A DNA stretch of 64,000 nucleotides from Tenuifilum thalassicum. Its GTDB lineage: Bacteria; Bacteroidota; Bacteroidia; Bacteroidales; Tenuifilaceae. The notes beneath the pieces are model-generated. The model was given only the letters and a program-made list of their open reading frames with translations, was not told the origin of the DNA and searched no databases. A program made the position numbers and the translations under genes. Within the stretch, counting starts at the first letter, position 1. The number at the start of each line of letters is the position of its first letter. The DNA lies in the NCBI RefSeq assembly GCF_013265555.1, contig NZ_CP041345.1, positions 2,216,581 through 2,280,580 on the forward strand, written 5' to 3'. Shown piece after piece: positions 46,984-58,200 of this stretch.

Positions 46984-47970
46984 TTAAAATGTAGGGCAAG
47001 GAATCGCCTTCCAATGCTTTTTGGGCCTTAGTTTGAATTCATAAATGAGAGAAAGTTCATGAGAACCCCCTGAAGAAAGACCTAAACGAGAAATGGTAAA
47101 ATCGTAGCTATATCCAACGCTAATTTGCTCCCATTTATAACCCACCAGGAAAGCTAAAGCATCAATTCTTCTGCCAACTGAATTTTTGGGCATTCCACGC
47201 CACCAAACGCCAAAGCTTAAAGGTTGTGAAAAGAAATACATACCAATATCGAGCTGACGGTAAATATCTTGAATACGGTAGTTGAATGCAAAAGTAATTG
47301 ACTCCTCGATGCGGCTAAGCAAAAAGCCCTTAGTTATATAACGGTAACCACCATGAAATGTAAATTTATGGGGCACCCTGGCATTATCGTCGTAAAAAGT
47401 GGCTACAGGTTTTAGCATATGGTCCCAGGTCACTCCAATCCACATATTATCGGAATAGGCAAGGATAGATGATGAAACATCGATATCCCAAACGGCATCC
47501 TTTCCTGGTTGTGTTACGGATGTAGGAGGCATTGGGGTTGAAGTTAGCTGATCGCTAAAAACCAGCTTGCTAAAGTCAATAGAGATTTGTTGCAACGAAA
47601 ACGACAGCCCAGGCCTAATATGCCAATCGGGATGGGGGGTAATATCGTAAGAATATAGCGCTCCAACACGGGTATTGGCCAAGTTACCATCGCCGGCCTG
47701 GTCGCGCATGGCTATTATGCCAAATCCACTTCGAAACGCAGGAGAATTATGATCCCACGACAGGCTAAAGGTATTATACGTTCCTGGGACAAAAGTCCAT
47801 TGATTACGATAGTTAGCAACTACCCTATACCCCACAACACCACCTGTAAACGAAGGGGAAAGGTATAAAGGATTTGCGTAGAACTGAGTAAACTGAACAT
47901 CCTGAGCGTTAACAGTAATACACAAAAAAGGGAAAGAGAAAAGAAAGATATATCGTTTAATAAAATTCAT
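46984..47970 (-). CDS. PorP/SprF family type IX secretion membrane protein
   Basis: A 328-residue outer-membrane beta-barrel protein with a signal peptide (about 1-22, VNAQ) and the family start DVQFTQFYANPLYLSPSFTGG. Mid-protein features are VANYRNQW and SFSWDHNSPAF-like SLSWDHNSPAF, and SVGYSYDFTISRLG lies near the end. SprF-type proteins pair with large cargo proteins that carry a type B gliding-motility C-terminal domain, and this gene lies six bases downstream of such a gene. It probably aids export or surface anchoring of that cargo. Confidence 0.93.
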   Translation of the reverse strand: MNFIKRYIFLFSFPFLCITVNAQDVQFTQFYANPLYLSPSFTGGVVGYRVVANYRNQWTFVPGTYNTFSLSWDHNSPAFRSGFGIIAMRDQAGDGNLANTRVGALYSYDITPHPDWHIRPGLSFSLQQISIDFSKLVFSDQLTSTPMPPTSVTQPGKDAVWDIDVSSSILAYSDNMWIGVTWDHMLKPVATFYDDNARVPHKFTFHGGYRYITKGFLLSRIEESITFAFNYRIQDIYRQLDIGMYFFSQPLSFGVWWRGMPKNSVGRRIDALAFLVGYKWEQISVGYSYDFTISRLGLSSGGSHELSLIYEFKLRPKKHWKAIPCPTF

Positions 47971-47976
47971 ATCAAG

Positions 47977-50900
47977 CTATCGCAATAATGTTACATTACC
48001 TTTCATATCAAAAGTTTTCCCATTTGTAAATTTACCAATTGCTCTCCACATATAAACCCCTTGCTGTGCAAGTTTTCCCTTCACATAGCCGTCCCAACCA
48101 ATATTAACGTCGGTTGAAGTAAAAAGTTGCTCTCCCCAACGTGAGAATATCATAAGTTTGTACTCAACAACACCAAAGTGATACGGGTGGAACACCTCAT
48201 TCTTATAATCTATGGCATCATAGTATCCTCCATTTGGTCCATCAGGACTAGGTTTAAATGCATTGGGGAAACGAATATATCCAACCCCCTCAACCCATAC
48301 AGCAGGATATTTGGATATTGAATCCACACACACATCATTTCCATAATCCATATATGCCCATAAAGATACTCTAAATTCTCCTAGCTTCTCATAGGTATGA
48401 ACAGGATCGCGTTCGGTTGACTGGTAACCATCCCCAAAATCCCAAAGGCAACGTGAAAAGTTTTTAGATAGGTTATATGCATGTACTGTAGCATCTGGCA
48501 GCATCACCCTTTGTGGTTGTATGGCAAATTCGGCCTTAGGGCCATCATACACCCTAAGAATCTTGTAGTAGAAACGGGGGCCAGCATCGTTTTGAACGGT
48601 CAGTTTGGCGGTATAATAACCGGGTTCGGAGTAGGTGTGGCGAGGGTTTCTGTCGGTTGAAGTTTCACCATCGCCAAACTCCCAAAAGTAGGTATCGGCG
48701 TAAAGCGAGGCATCAACAAACTGTACCTCCATTGGTGCGCATGCCGAATCGACGCTTGTGTTAAAGAGAGCCACGGGTTCGGTTGGCATCAGGTATATTA
48801 TTGCAGTATCGGCATCGGAGCAGTTATTTGGAGCATCAACCCTCATGGTTATTTGATACTTATAGCCTTTTTCTTTAGGCCCCCATCGGGTATATGTATG
48901 GCTACCCGGTTTTTTCTCAGTGGAGAAGGTGTTGTCGCCAAAGGTCCAGCTATAATTCCAGCTATCAGCAGCCGGGCTCGACTGGTTGTAAATATCGAAA
49001 GTTGCATCGGGAAATACTTTAAGAGGTGGATCAACTGCGATATCCGCAATAGGCGTTGCCCATACTGTAATTTGCTGGGTATCGCGGTCGAAACACTCAT
49101 ACTCCGACGACGCATAAAGCACAACGTTGTAAACCGTGTCCGTTTCATTAAAGTTCAGGAACGTGTGTTTAGGTTCTTTCAACGATGACGATATACCATC
49201 GGCAAAATCCCACTTGTAAAACCTGGCGTTTGTTGTATTGTTTTCAAAGCTCACCTCAAACGGACTACAGGCCTGATATCCAGGGTTAGCCACATAGCTG
49301 GCAACCACTTCGGGGAAAACATAAACGGTTTGATAAACGCTATCGTCACAACCGAATTCTGTTATGGCACGCAGCTCAATCAGATAGGGTTGCGTGTTGT
49401 TTGTAAGGTTGTGGAAGGTATGAAGCATATTGGCAGTGCTGGTTGTGGTAGAATCAGTGCCATCGCCAAAATCATACTCAAAAGTAAGGTTAGTACCCAA
49501 TGAGTTATTATCTATTTCTACATCGAAGGGCGGGCATGATATATATTCACCGGTAAGTTCCATGGCGGCATAGGGTCGTGGGTGTACCACAACGTTATGC
49601 TCAACACTATCGGTGCAACCATGCTCACTCACTGCAATCATTTTCACAACAAAGGTACTATCAACAAACTTATGGGTATTGTTGTAGGTAAGTACAGGAT
49701 TATCCGAAAGGGAGTTAACGCCGGTACCAAGGCTCCATATGTAGCTATTATTTGAACTAAAAGCAACGGTTTGATTGTTGAAATTTACCGTGAGAGGATG
49801 ACAACCTTCCAGATTGCCTGAAAATTCAGGGTAGATATGGGGGAATACTTTAACCGGTAGTTTTAAACTATCAATGCAAAGGGTATCGCCCGAGTAGCTG
49901 GTTCTAAGGGTAATAGTTGGTGTTTGTATAACCGGAGGAGAGTTGGTTGGGTTGGTATAAGTAACCGAACCGGGTTGATCGTTATATGAAAAAGGTCGCC
50001 CATCGCCAAAATCCCATCTATACTTATACAGAGGTGAAGTTGATGAATTATAGAGGTTAATAGTTAATGGTGTACAGCCCTCAAATAAATCCCACTGGTA
50101 ATCGGCTTTGACCAGAGGGTAAACGGTTATTACGGTATCCTTCTGGCTCTTACATCCAAACGCATTGGTAGCCGTTAGTTTTGCCGTATATTGAACTACC
50201 TGGTCCTTATAGGGGTGAGAATAGCTATGAGGAGCCGGCGTTTCATCTGCCGTAGTAGACCCATCGCCAAACTCCCATAAATATGTTGCCAAACCTGAAG
50301 AGCTATTTGCGAAATTTACGGTAAGGGGGTTACAACCCTGTAATTTATCGACATCAAAACGGGAAACAACCCTTGGATAAATGCTTAGGGTTCTGAAAGT
50401 AGTATCGGCACATCCCGTAACAGCATCGAGGGTAATCAGTTTGATGGTATCGGTCAGGATATCGTTCAAAGTAGTATTATCAATCAGATACTTGAAGGAG
50501 TTCTTGTTACTGGTTATGGTATCGCCATTATAATGCGTGTACCAGTAAAAGGTATTCCCATTTAACGAAGTATTGGTTAAATCTACATAAAATGGGGTAC
50601 ACTGCGATTGCTGCGCAAACACGAATCCAGCCTCAACCTTTGGATGCACAGTGATGTTTTGGGTGATAGAATCCTTGCAGCCCATGGGATTAATCACCAG
50701 GTGCTTCACAACATAAACGCTATCCACACTTCCCCTGTTGGTGAAGGTATGTGTTACATTGGGGGTATCGCCGCTTTGACCATTACCAAACTCCCAAAGA
50801 TAAACCAAACTGCCACCAGTGGATGTGCTTTGTAAATCTACTGTAAGATCGGAACAGCCTGACAAGGTGCTTGCATTAAACTGGGCATCAACAATGGGAT

Positions 50901-53900
50901 ACACCTCTATATCGTGCGTCTCAAAGGCCGGGCATCCTTCATCGTTTCTTGCCTCAAGAGTAACTGTATAGATTGCTATGTTGTTTGGATCGGTATTTGT
51001 GAATGTGCGTGTAAAATTGTTCCCATTGGCAAAAGTTTCAGAGGCAGGTAATCCAGGAGCCCCCCCATAAGTCCAAATATAGGTTGATGCACCAATTGCT
51101 TCGGGATGGAAAGTTACATCAAAAGGAGTACAGTTCTCGGCATACTCCAAGGTGAAATGCGATTCAACCCTATTATAAACCTCAATATCGTGAGTGGTAG
51201 AATCGGAACAGCCATACTCACTAACAACAAGTAGTTTTGTTTGGTAGGTTACATCGTTTATGGCATCATTATTAATATAGGTATGCTGAGGACTTTCTTG
51301 AACCGATGATCCTCCATCGCCATAGGTCCAGTAGTAATACGAATTCGCAAGTGGAGTGCCAACGCCAGTAAAGGAACTGTTATTATTCAGAGTTACATCG
51401 AGCGGATTACATCCACGATCAACTGTTGGAGCAAACTGAGCAGTAACCTCAGGGAAGATAGAGAGTGGCATGTTAAACTGATCGGTACAGCCGTGGCTGT
51501 TAACAACTGTCAAGCGGGTAGTTGGATTCTGAACCACACCTGTTTGGTTAACATGTTGATGAGTAATAGTATTTGGGTCTGCAGGAAGGGTTATCTGATC
51601 GGTGGTTCCGTCACCATCCCAATCCCAACGGTACTCTGTTATACCACTATGCTTCTCATACTCATAGGTGATGTTAAGAGGGGAACAACCAAAGCTGGTA
51701 TCAATGGCAAACTTAGCATCTATGTAAGGATACACGATAATGTTAGTAGAAATTTGGTCGGTACAACCATAATCGGTGTAAACGGTTAATGTTACAGGAT
51801 AGGTTACATCGGCACCAGTAAGGTTAGTAAAGGTGTGAGTTGGTGATGGATCAATTGATGTTCCGCCATCGCCAAAATCCCAATTGAAAACAGTGGCATT
51901 TGCCTTAGAATTATTAGTAAAGTTGACAGTAAGCTCATTACAGCCTTCGGAAACATCGGTATTGAAGTTCGCAGTTACAGAAGGATAAATGGTTATATCA
52001 TGAGAATCGGTATCGGTACATCCCCCCTCATTGGTTACAGTTAATTTAATTGTTCGGGTCACCGGTGTAAGACCATTATTGGTATAAGGATGATTGTGAT
52101 CGAGATTAGTTCCTCCATTTGTACCATCGCCATAATCCCAATTGTAGCTAACAATGCCACCGCGTGAGTTGTTATCGATACTAGCGGTTACAGGCGAACA
52201 TTGAGCCGTAGGCGAAACAGCAAAATCGGCATAGATTTGGCTAAAAATTCTAATGTTTGTTGTTGCAACATCCTCGCATCCGAACTGATTTCGAGCGGTA
52301 AGAGTTACGGTATAATCCTTAAAACTATTTGTCTGATTGTCGTAGGTATGAGTCGGGTTAACCAGAGCCGAAGTTGCCCCGTCGCCAAAATCCCAAATGT
52401 AAGTATTAACCACGTTGCCGGGGTTGGTAGCTGTTGGTGAAGTACCATTAGTAAACACAACACTACTAAGGTTGCAATACTGAGCTTGAGGAGTGGTAAA
52501 TGCTGCATTTACTTCGGGGTAAACCCGTACGGTGCGGGTAACGGTTTTCTGGCAACGCTTGCCCGTGTTATATACGGTTAGCTCAATATTGTAGTCAATA
52601 TACGTACCCGTGGTATTTGTAAGAATCATTGTTGTATCGAGCCCTGTGGTTTTAAAAAGAGTGCCGTTAAGTCGCCACTCATACCTTGCCGTATCGCCGG
52701 TGCTCAGGTTATTGATATTTACGGTTACAGGAGAGCAACCCGAGGTTACATCAATGGTAAAATCAGCAGTAAAGGCGGAGTATATGGTAATGCTTGCAGT
52801 GGCAGTATCGCGACAGGCAAAGGGGGATGTTGCAATCATCCTCATCTGGTAGGTAGTATCGAAAGCGAAAGTGCTGTTAAAAGTATGTGTTACCGTTCCG
52901 GCAGGGTCGCCGGTTACCTCGTTAAAGCCATCGCCAAATTCCCACAGATATGAATCGACAGTATTAGTGGAAGAATTATTTGTAAAGGTAACCGTTTGTG
53001 GGTTACAACCCTCGTGGGTATTCGGGGAGAAATCGGCATTTATGCTTGGATAAACGGTAATGTACTTTTCATACACCTCCGAACAGTAGTCGGCATTTTT
53101 AGCCAGCAGCACAACCTTATAGGTTATTGCGGTATCGGTATTATTCTGGAAGGTATGGGTAAAGGTAAAAGGGCTGGGAGGGTCGGGGTCGGGGGTTGCA
53201 GGGTCGGTATCGTACTTCAGGTAGGCAGTTGCGTCGCCAAAATCGTACCTCCAATAGGCCACACCCGTGCTTTTATCCTCAAAAGTAACCTCAAGGGGAG
53301 CACAGCCCTCAACCTTATCGGTTATAAAGCTAGCAGTAATTGGTGTTGAAACAAGCACATCAATGGTAGCCGTATCCTTCATGTCGCAGGCTCCTGACAC
53401 CTCCACAAAGTATTTTGTATTAACTAAAGGAGTGGCAAAGGGTAGCTGACTGGTAGAATCGCTTAGCGATTCCCCCGGCCACCAGTGGTAATCGGTTCCC
53501 CCATAGGCGTATAGCTGAACGGGGTTACCATAGCAGGTTTTTAGCACATCGGAGTTGGTGCCTGCAACAACCGCCTCAACATTTAGCTCATTATAGTCGG
53601 AAAAGTAGCCATAGAAACATCCGGATGTACCCCCTCCATTTATAATTCCAATATGGAACAGGTCATCGGTGTTTTCAATAAAGTGGGAACCTACACTTAT
53701 TTGTCCCGTTGGAATTGATTTAGTGCGAGCCACACTCCACTGGGAACCTGGAATAGGGGTAAAGGATCCGGGGTCTATAAGGTCGTTACGAACCACACCA
53801 TCAAAAAGGAATCCATTTTCGGCTCCCTGCCGAACCATTATAATCATATAGAAGTCTTCGGACGACGTACGGGCAAAGGCCACCTGGGTGCTTCCGGTAC

Positions 53901-55074
53901 AGATATCAATAGGGGGTAGCAATGCTCCGCCCTGCTCGCAGCCAAACCCCCCAACATGCCAAACATAAACCGGTTGGTCGGCCACTATTCGATAGTATGT
54001 ATCACCAGCAATCTGGTAGTAGAGCTGCTGACCGGCATTTACAGTAGTTGAAGCAACTACCGCGCCTCCGGTATTATAAACCGTTACATTGGTCCCATCC
54101 TGTGTCCCTAATATGTATATATGGTCGTGATAGTCAAGCTGAGTTCTAATTACGGCATACTCCAATCCCGCAATATCAACCGGTACCATCTGGTCGCCTG
54201 CAAGATCAAAGCAACCTCCTGATGTATGGTAAAAGGAATCATCTTTTATGGTAATTGCAATAGGCTTTGTTGATGTTACTCTAGTACCCCTCAGTTTATT
54301 GGCAGTGGAGGAGCTTTTGCCTATGGGAAAAAGCGAGAAGGTCTCACCTCTATTCAATGTTACATTTACCGTTCCGCCAGGGGCAACGTTTGTCATTGGG
54401 TTTCCATACGAAGCACGTATACCAGCCGGTAGCTGAAAGGTAACAACCGTATTATCTTCGGTTGCTACCACATCAATTGCACTTGGAGTATCATCAATTC
54501 TACCCGCATTGTTATTGCCATGTGTTTGAAATGGAATAAAGAAATCATCCCCTAACCCATTTCTTCCCTTTAAAGCCCATATATCCTTGTTATTTCTTCG
54601 GGACACCTCCCAGTAGGCTGTAATTGGGTTTGTGGAAGTGATGCGTAAACCAAACCTATTGATCCCATCAGGTGTAAGGGGTTTATTCTCTAAAAGGTTA
54701 ACATCCACATAGTCGGTATAGGCATACTGGACGTTGATGGGAATACTACCACAATCGGGGCGTGCAGGGTTAACTCGTCTTACCACCCAGCAGGTAAGAT
54801 CCTCCTCGTGAAAACTATTTGCAGGCATGTTTATTACGATATCGGGGAACCCCGTAGGATTAGCAACAGGGTCATACTGGTTGGCAGGCATAGAAATTGT
54901 GATTGTTGCGGGTAGCAAACCAGTTGAAAACTTTAAGTATGCATTAGCGCCACCGGGTCTCCAATGATTCAGAGTAACCTCAGGAACCACAAACCAAAAC
55001 TCGGTATCGGTTTGAGCATTAGCACCTAATGCCAGTAGAAGCAATAAAAAAAAGTATCCGAAACGCTTAAGCAT
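47977..55074 (-). CDS. Giant PKD-repeat adhesin-like protein with a type B T9SS C-terminal domain
   Basis: A 2365-residue protein: signal peptide (about 1-20), an IgGFc-binding-like N-terminal region (about 20-500, e.g. IPVNVQYAYTDYV-like IPINVQYAYTDYVDVNLLE, then GGALLPPIDICTGSTQVAFA), one Ig-like domain, about 19 PKD-type domains (each with WxFGDG or a variant and a Cys in the first strand in most), and a gliding-motility-associated C-terminal domain (FPNAFKPSPDGPNGG, IFSRWGEQLFTSTD, GWDGYVKG, MKGNVTLLR). The last marks type B secretion by T9SS. With PorP/SprF directly downstream, it is a classic cargo pair. Repeat number is counted by eye and may be off by one or two. Confidence 0.93.
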   Translation of the reverse strand: MLKRFGYFFLLLLLALGANAQTDTEFWFVVPEVTLNHWRPGGANAYLKFSTGLLPATITISMPANQYDPVANPTGFPDIVINMPANSFHEEDLTCWVVRRVNPARPDCGSIPINVQYAYTDYVDVNLLENKPLTPDGINRFGLRITSTNPITAYWEVSRRNNKDIWALKGRNGLGDDFFIPFQTHGNNNAGRIDDTPSAIDVVATEDNTVVTFQLPAGIRASYGNPMTNVAPGGTVNVTLNRGETFSLFPIGKSSSTANKLRGTRVTSTKPIAITIKDDSFYHTSGGCFDLAGDQMVPVDIAGLEYAVIRTQLDYHDHIYILGTQDGTNVTVYNTGGAVVASTTVNAGQQLYYQIAGDTYYRIVADQPVYVWHVGGFGCEQGGALLPPIDICTGSTQVAFARTSSEDFYMIIMVRQGAENGFLFDGVVRNDLIDPGSFTPIPGSQWSVARTKSIPTGQISVGSHFIENTDDLFHIGIINGGGTSGCFYGYFSDYNELNVEAVVAGTNSDVLKTCYGNPVQLYAYGGTDYHWWPGESLSDSTSQLPFATPLVNTKYFVEVSGACDMKDTATIDVLVSTPITASFITDKVEGCAPLEVTFEDKSTGVAYWRYDFGDATAYLKYDTDPATPDPDPPSPFTFTHTFQNNTDTAITYKVVLLAKNADYCSEVYEKYITVYPSINADFSPNTHEGCNPQTVTFTNNSSTNTVDSYLWEFGDGFNEVTGDPAGTVTHTFNSTFAFDTTYQMRMIATSPFACRDTATASITIYSAFTADFTIDVTSGCSPVTVNINNLSTGDTARYEWRLNGTLFKTTGLDTTMILTNTTGTYIDYNIELTVYNTGKRCQKTVTRTVRVYPEVNAAFTTPQAQYCNLSSVVFTNGTSPTATNPGNVVNTYIWDFGDGATSALVNPTHTYDNQTNSFKDYTVTLTARNQFGCEDVATTNIRIFSQIYADFAVSPTAQCSPVTASIDNNSRGGIVSYNWDYGDGTNGGTNLDHNHPYTNNGLTPVTRTIKLTVTNEGGCTDTDSHDITIYPSVTANFNTDVSEGCNELTVNFTNNSKANATVFNWDFGDGGTSIDPSPTHTFTNLTGADVTYPVTLTVYTDYGCTDQISTNIIVYPYIDAKFAIDTSFGCSPLNITYEYEKHSGITEYRWDWDGDGTTDQITLPADPNTITHQHVNQTGVVQNPTTRLTVVNSHGCTDQFNMPLSIFPEVTAQFAPTVDRGCNPLDVTLNNNSSFTGVGTPLANSYYYWTYGDGGSSVQESPQHTYINNDAINDVTYQTKLLVVSEYGCSDSTTHDIEVYNRVESHFTLEYAENCTPFDVTFHPEAIGASTYIWTYGGAPGLPASETFANGNNFTRTFTNTDPNNIAIYTVTLEARNDEGCPAFETHDIEVYPIVDAQFNASTLSGCSDLTVDLQSTSTGGSLVYLWEFGNGQSGDTPNVTHTFTNRGSVDSVYVVKHLVINPMGCKDSITQNITVHPKVEAGFVFAQQSQCTPFYVDLTNTSLNGNTFYWYTHYNGDTITSNKNSFKYLIDNTTLNDILTDTIKLITLDAVTGCADTTFRTLSIYPRVVSRFDVDKLQGCNPLTVNFANSSSGLATYLWEFGDGSTTADETPAPHSYSHPYKDQVVQYTAKLTATNAFGCKSQKDTVITVYPLVKADYQWDLFEGCTPLTINLYNSSTSPLYKYRWDFGDGRPFSYNDQPGSVTYTNPTNSPPVIQTPTITLRTSYSGDTLCIDSLKLPVKVFPHIYPEFSGNLEGCHPLTVNFNNQTVAFSSNNSYIWSLGTGVNSLSDNPVLTYNNTHKFVDSTFVVKMIAVSEHGCTDSVEHNVVVHPRPYAAMELTGEYISCPPFDVEIDNNSLGTNLTFEYDFGDGTDSTTTSTANMLHTFHNLTNNTQPYLIELRAITEFGCDDSVYQTVYVFPEVVASYVANPGYQACSPFEVSFENNTTNARFYKWDFADGISSSLKEPKHTFLNFNETDTVYNVVLYASSEYECFDRDTQQITVWATPIADIAVDPPLKVFPDATFDIYNQSSPAADSWNYSWTFGDNTFSTEKKPGSHTYTRWGPKEKGYKYQITMRVDAPNNCSDADTAIIYLMPTEPVALFNTSVDSACAPMEVQFVDASLYADTYFWEFGDGETSTDRNPRHTYSEPGYYTAKLTVQNDAGPRFYYKILRVYDGPKAEFAIQPQRVMLPDATVHAYNLSKNFSRCLWDFGDGYQSTERDPVHTYEKLGEFRVSLWAYMDYGNDVCVDSISKYPAVWVEGVGYIRFPNAFKPSPDGPNGGYYDAIDYKNEVFHPYHFGVVEYKLMIFSRWGEQLFTSTDVNIGWDGYVKGKLAQQGVYMWRAIGKFTNGKTFDMKGNVTLLR

Positions 55075-55258
55075 ACCTAATTCATATTAGACTAATCCAC
55101 CATTTACGTACAAATATATTACTTTTGCTAATATTTTACGACAACTCGTCAACAAATGTTTTCAAATTAACAAAACATTTATAAAGAATTCCCCGTAAAA
55201 TGTTTGTAGAGAATCTATCATTTGCTTAACTTGTTGAAATTGCCCAAACTACCTATAT

Positions 55259-58200
55259 ATGAAAACAATAAAAACAGTTCTTTTTCTTGTGCTTAACTTT
55301 CTTTTTTACGTAAACACCAATGCACAAGTTTTTCTAAACGAGGGCTTTGAGAATGGAACAAAGCCTACAGGGTGGACAGAGGAATACGTATCGGGGACCG
55401 AACCCTGGCGATACCGAAACGGAGGTCATAGTCCAAACGATAACAACTGGACGGTTCCGGCCGATCAGGAAGACATTACACGCAACCCGCCAAGCGCACA
55501 CTCAGGAACATATAATGCGATCTTCTTCAAGCAAAGTACCAACCAGGAGCGAAGTAAGCTAATAACCAAACCATTAAACATTGAGGGCACCATTCAACCC
55601 GAGCTAAGCTTTTGGCTTTGCCAGGTACCCTGGACATTTTCAGGTAACACCAACTGGGATTACCTTAGGGTATACTATAAAAGTAACCTTGCCGACGACT
55701 GGACCCTGCTTGCAGAATTTCTTGACCCCATTTCGGACTGGACTCAGTTTAAGATAAACCTACCCAATCCGAGCAGCACATACTACATAGCATTTGAGGG
55801 TCAAACCAATTGGGGATTCGGAACATGTATCGACGATGTGGTTGTTGAGGAGAAAGGCTTTCAGGAACGATATGTAAGCGAGCTAACGGTTACGCATCCC
55901 GATTTCACCTTCATTCCAAGCGGCTCAAAAAACGAGCCTATCCTAAGGTTGGGTTTTAAGGTTTTTGGCAATACGGGAAATGCCACGCTTAACACAATTG
56001 TGGTAAAATCAAAAAACACAAATGATAGCGACATAAAAAGCAATGGTATAAAGTTGTATTATACACCTACCACATTGCTCGACACGCTTACCCCATTATC
56101 AACACCTCAGAGTTTTGTTAACGGAACTGCAACTTTCAACAATATCAACTTCAATCTGCCAAACGGGCAATCGTATGTATGGGTAACCTACGACATCAAC
56201 TCCGATGCAGTGCATGGGAATAAAGCCGATGCCATGCTCGATGCATATAGCATACAGGTTTCCGATTCGCTCTACCCCAAACAAAACGAGGACCCATTAG
56301 GCAGCCGGACCATCTACGAAACAATTTACCGCAACGACTTTGATGGGGCTAACACCTGGGGGCTGTCCGGGGAATTTGAGGTTGGTCAACCTCAGGGTCT
56401 AGGAGGAGCATTAGGATACCCCGACCCCACTGCAGCCTTCAGCGGAACAAACGTGCTTGGAACCGACCTGTCAGGCTTAGGAACAGCGTTGGGTGACTAT
56501 GAAAATAGCATTTCGGAATCAGCTTCCTATAATGCAGTCTCACCTGCAATTGACGCTCTATTCTACAAAGACCTTCAGGTCACCTACCGACGTTACCTGA
56601 ACGTAGAGGTGTGGGATAAAGTTAAACTTGATGCTAGCAAAGACAACGGCTCGACATGGAACAATATATGGTACAACAACAACTACTTTACCGATAACAC
56701 ATGGCAAAGAACTTCGCATTCGGTATCCTCGGGTATCGCCCGATCAAACCAGCTTAAATTCAAATTTTCCCTTGGCCCTACCGATAATTTTGGAACATAC
56801 TCGGGCTGGAATATCGACGATTTTGTTGTCACAGGCGACTATATTACAAAAGATGTGGGTGTAGTTGAATGGGTTTACCCCTTATCGGGTTGCGGCCATT
56901 CCGGAGCAGACAGTGTAATTGTCAGAGTTGCCAACCTGGGCGCGGAACCGTCACCTGCATCTATTCCCGTTCAATACTCATTTAACAATGGCTCCACCTG
57001 GACAACCAACTACCTAAACCAATCCATAGCGCCCGGCGATACCGTGGAATTCACTTTCAGCACAAAAGTAGACCTGACAGCACCGGGTATAAAACAGGTT
57101 AAGGCTCGTACCCGTTTGAATGGCGATGAAGACGCATCGAACGACGGAATATCGGCCCAAATCTATATTGTTCCAACATACACCCTGCCCTACTCTCAAG
57201 ACTTTGAAACCAACGATGGGTATTGGCGCAGCTACGGAAACCCTATTTGGAAGTGGGGAACTCCGGCAAAAACCGACTTAAGCGGTGGTTCAAAAGCATG
57301 GGTAACCGGTTTAACAGACAGCTACGGCAACCTGCTAACCGGGGAATCGGATACCATTTTTTATGAGGATTTTGAAACTGATAACGGCTGGACTTTTACA
57401 GGTGAATTTGAACGAAACCAAATCGTTATGCAATGGGATACTCTTCCCACATACACCTATAGTGGACTATATTGCATTGGAACCGACCTGAGCAGACAGG
57501 GAGTCAACCCAGGTATGTATGAGCCCAACTCCACCTGGTATGCCCAATCACCGGCCATTAATGTTTCAGGCTACTCCAATCTAACCCTTTACTTCTGGCG
57601 CTGGCACAACGTTGCCAAGGGCGACACCGCTCTTGTTCAGGCTAGTAGCAATGGAACATCCTGGGAAACCCTCTTCACTTCAAAAGGCGACAGCATATTT
57701 CATGAATATTGGGATGTTGACACCGTGCCCATTCCCGACAGCTTGGCTAACTTTGGAACAATCCATATTCGTTTCGTCTTAAAGTCGAATGGTGATGCTA
57801 CCGTGAAGGAAGGAATTAATTTTGATGATGTTTGGATTGAAGGCAAACAATTTAATAGCGATGCAGCATGGCTAGCAAGCCCCTGTTTTGATTTTTCCGG
57901 GGTAACCAATCCGATTATAGATCTTAGCATTTTCAACCGTACAGAACCCGAAGTTGATGGCTCAACCCTCTACTATTCAACCGACAATGGGCAGAGCTGG
58001 CAACATGTTGAAAACATCACCCCACGCGATGAGTATTTCAACTGGTACAGCGACAGCCTTGTAAGTGCCCTAGGAGTTGATGGCTGGAATGGGTTAGGTT
58101 CAAGTTGGGAACGCTCCCGACATGAACTGCCTGCAGCTATTGCCGGCCAAAGCAATGTAATTTTCGCCATTGGCTTTAAGGCCGACAAAGCCAATAACAA

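Noticed and set aside
47977-55074. Many near-identical 15-17 base repeats (CCATCGCCAAA-type) on the plus strand, CRISPR- or regulator-like at first sight
   Set aside because: They fall in frame within the PKD gene and encode the recurring WxFGDG motif on the minus strand; spacing follows the domain length.
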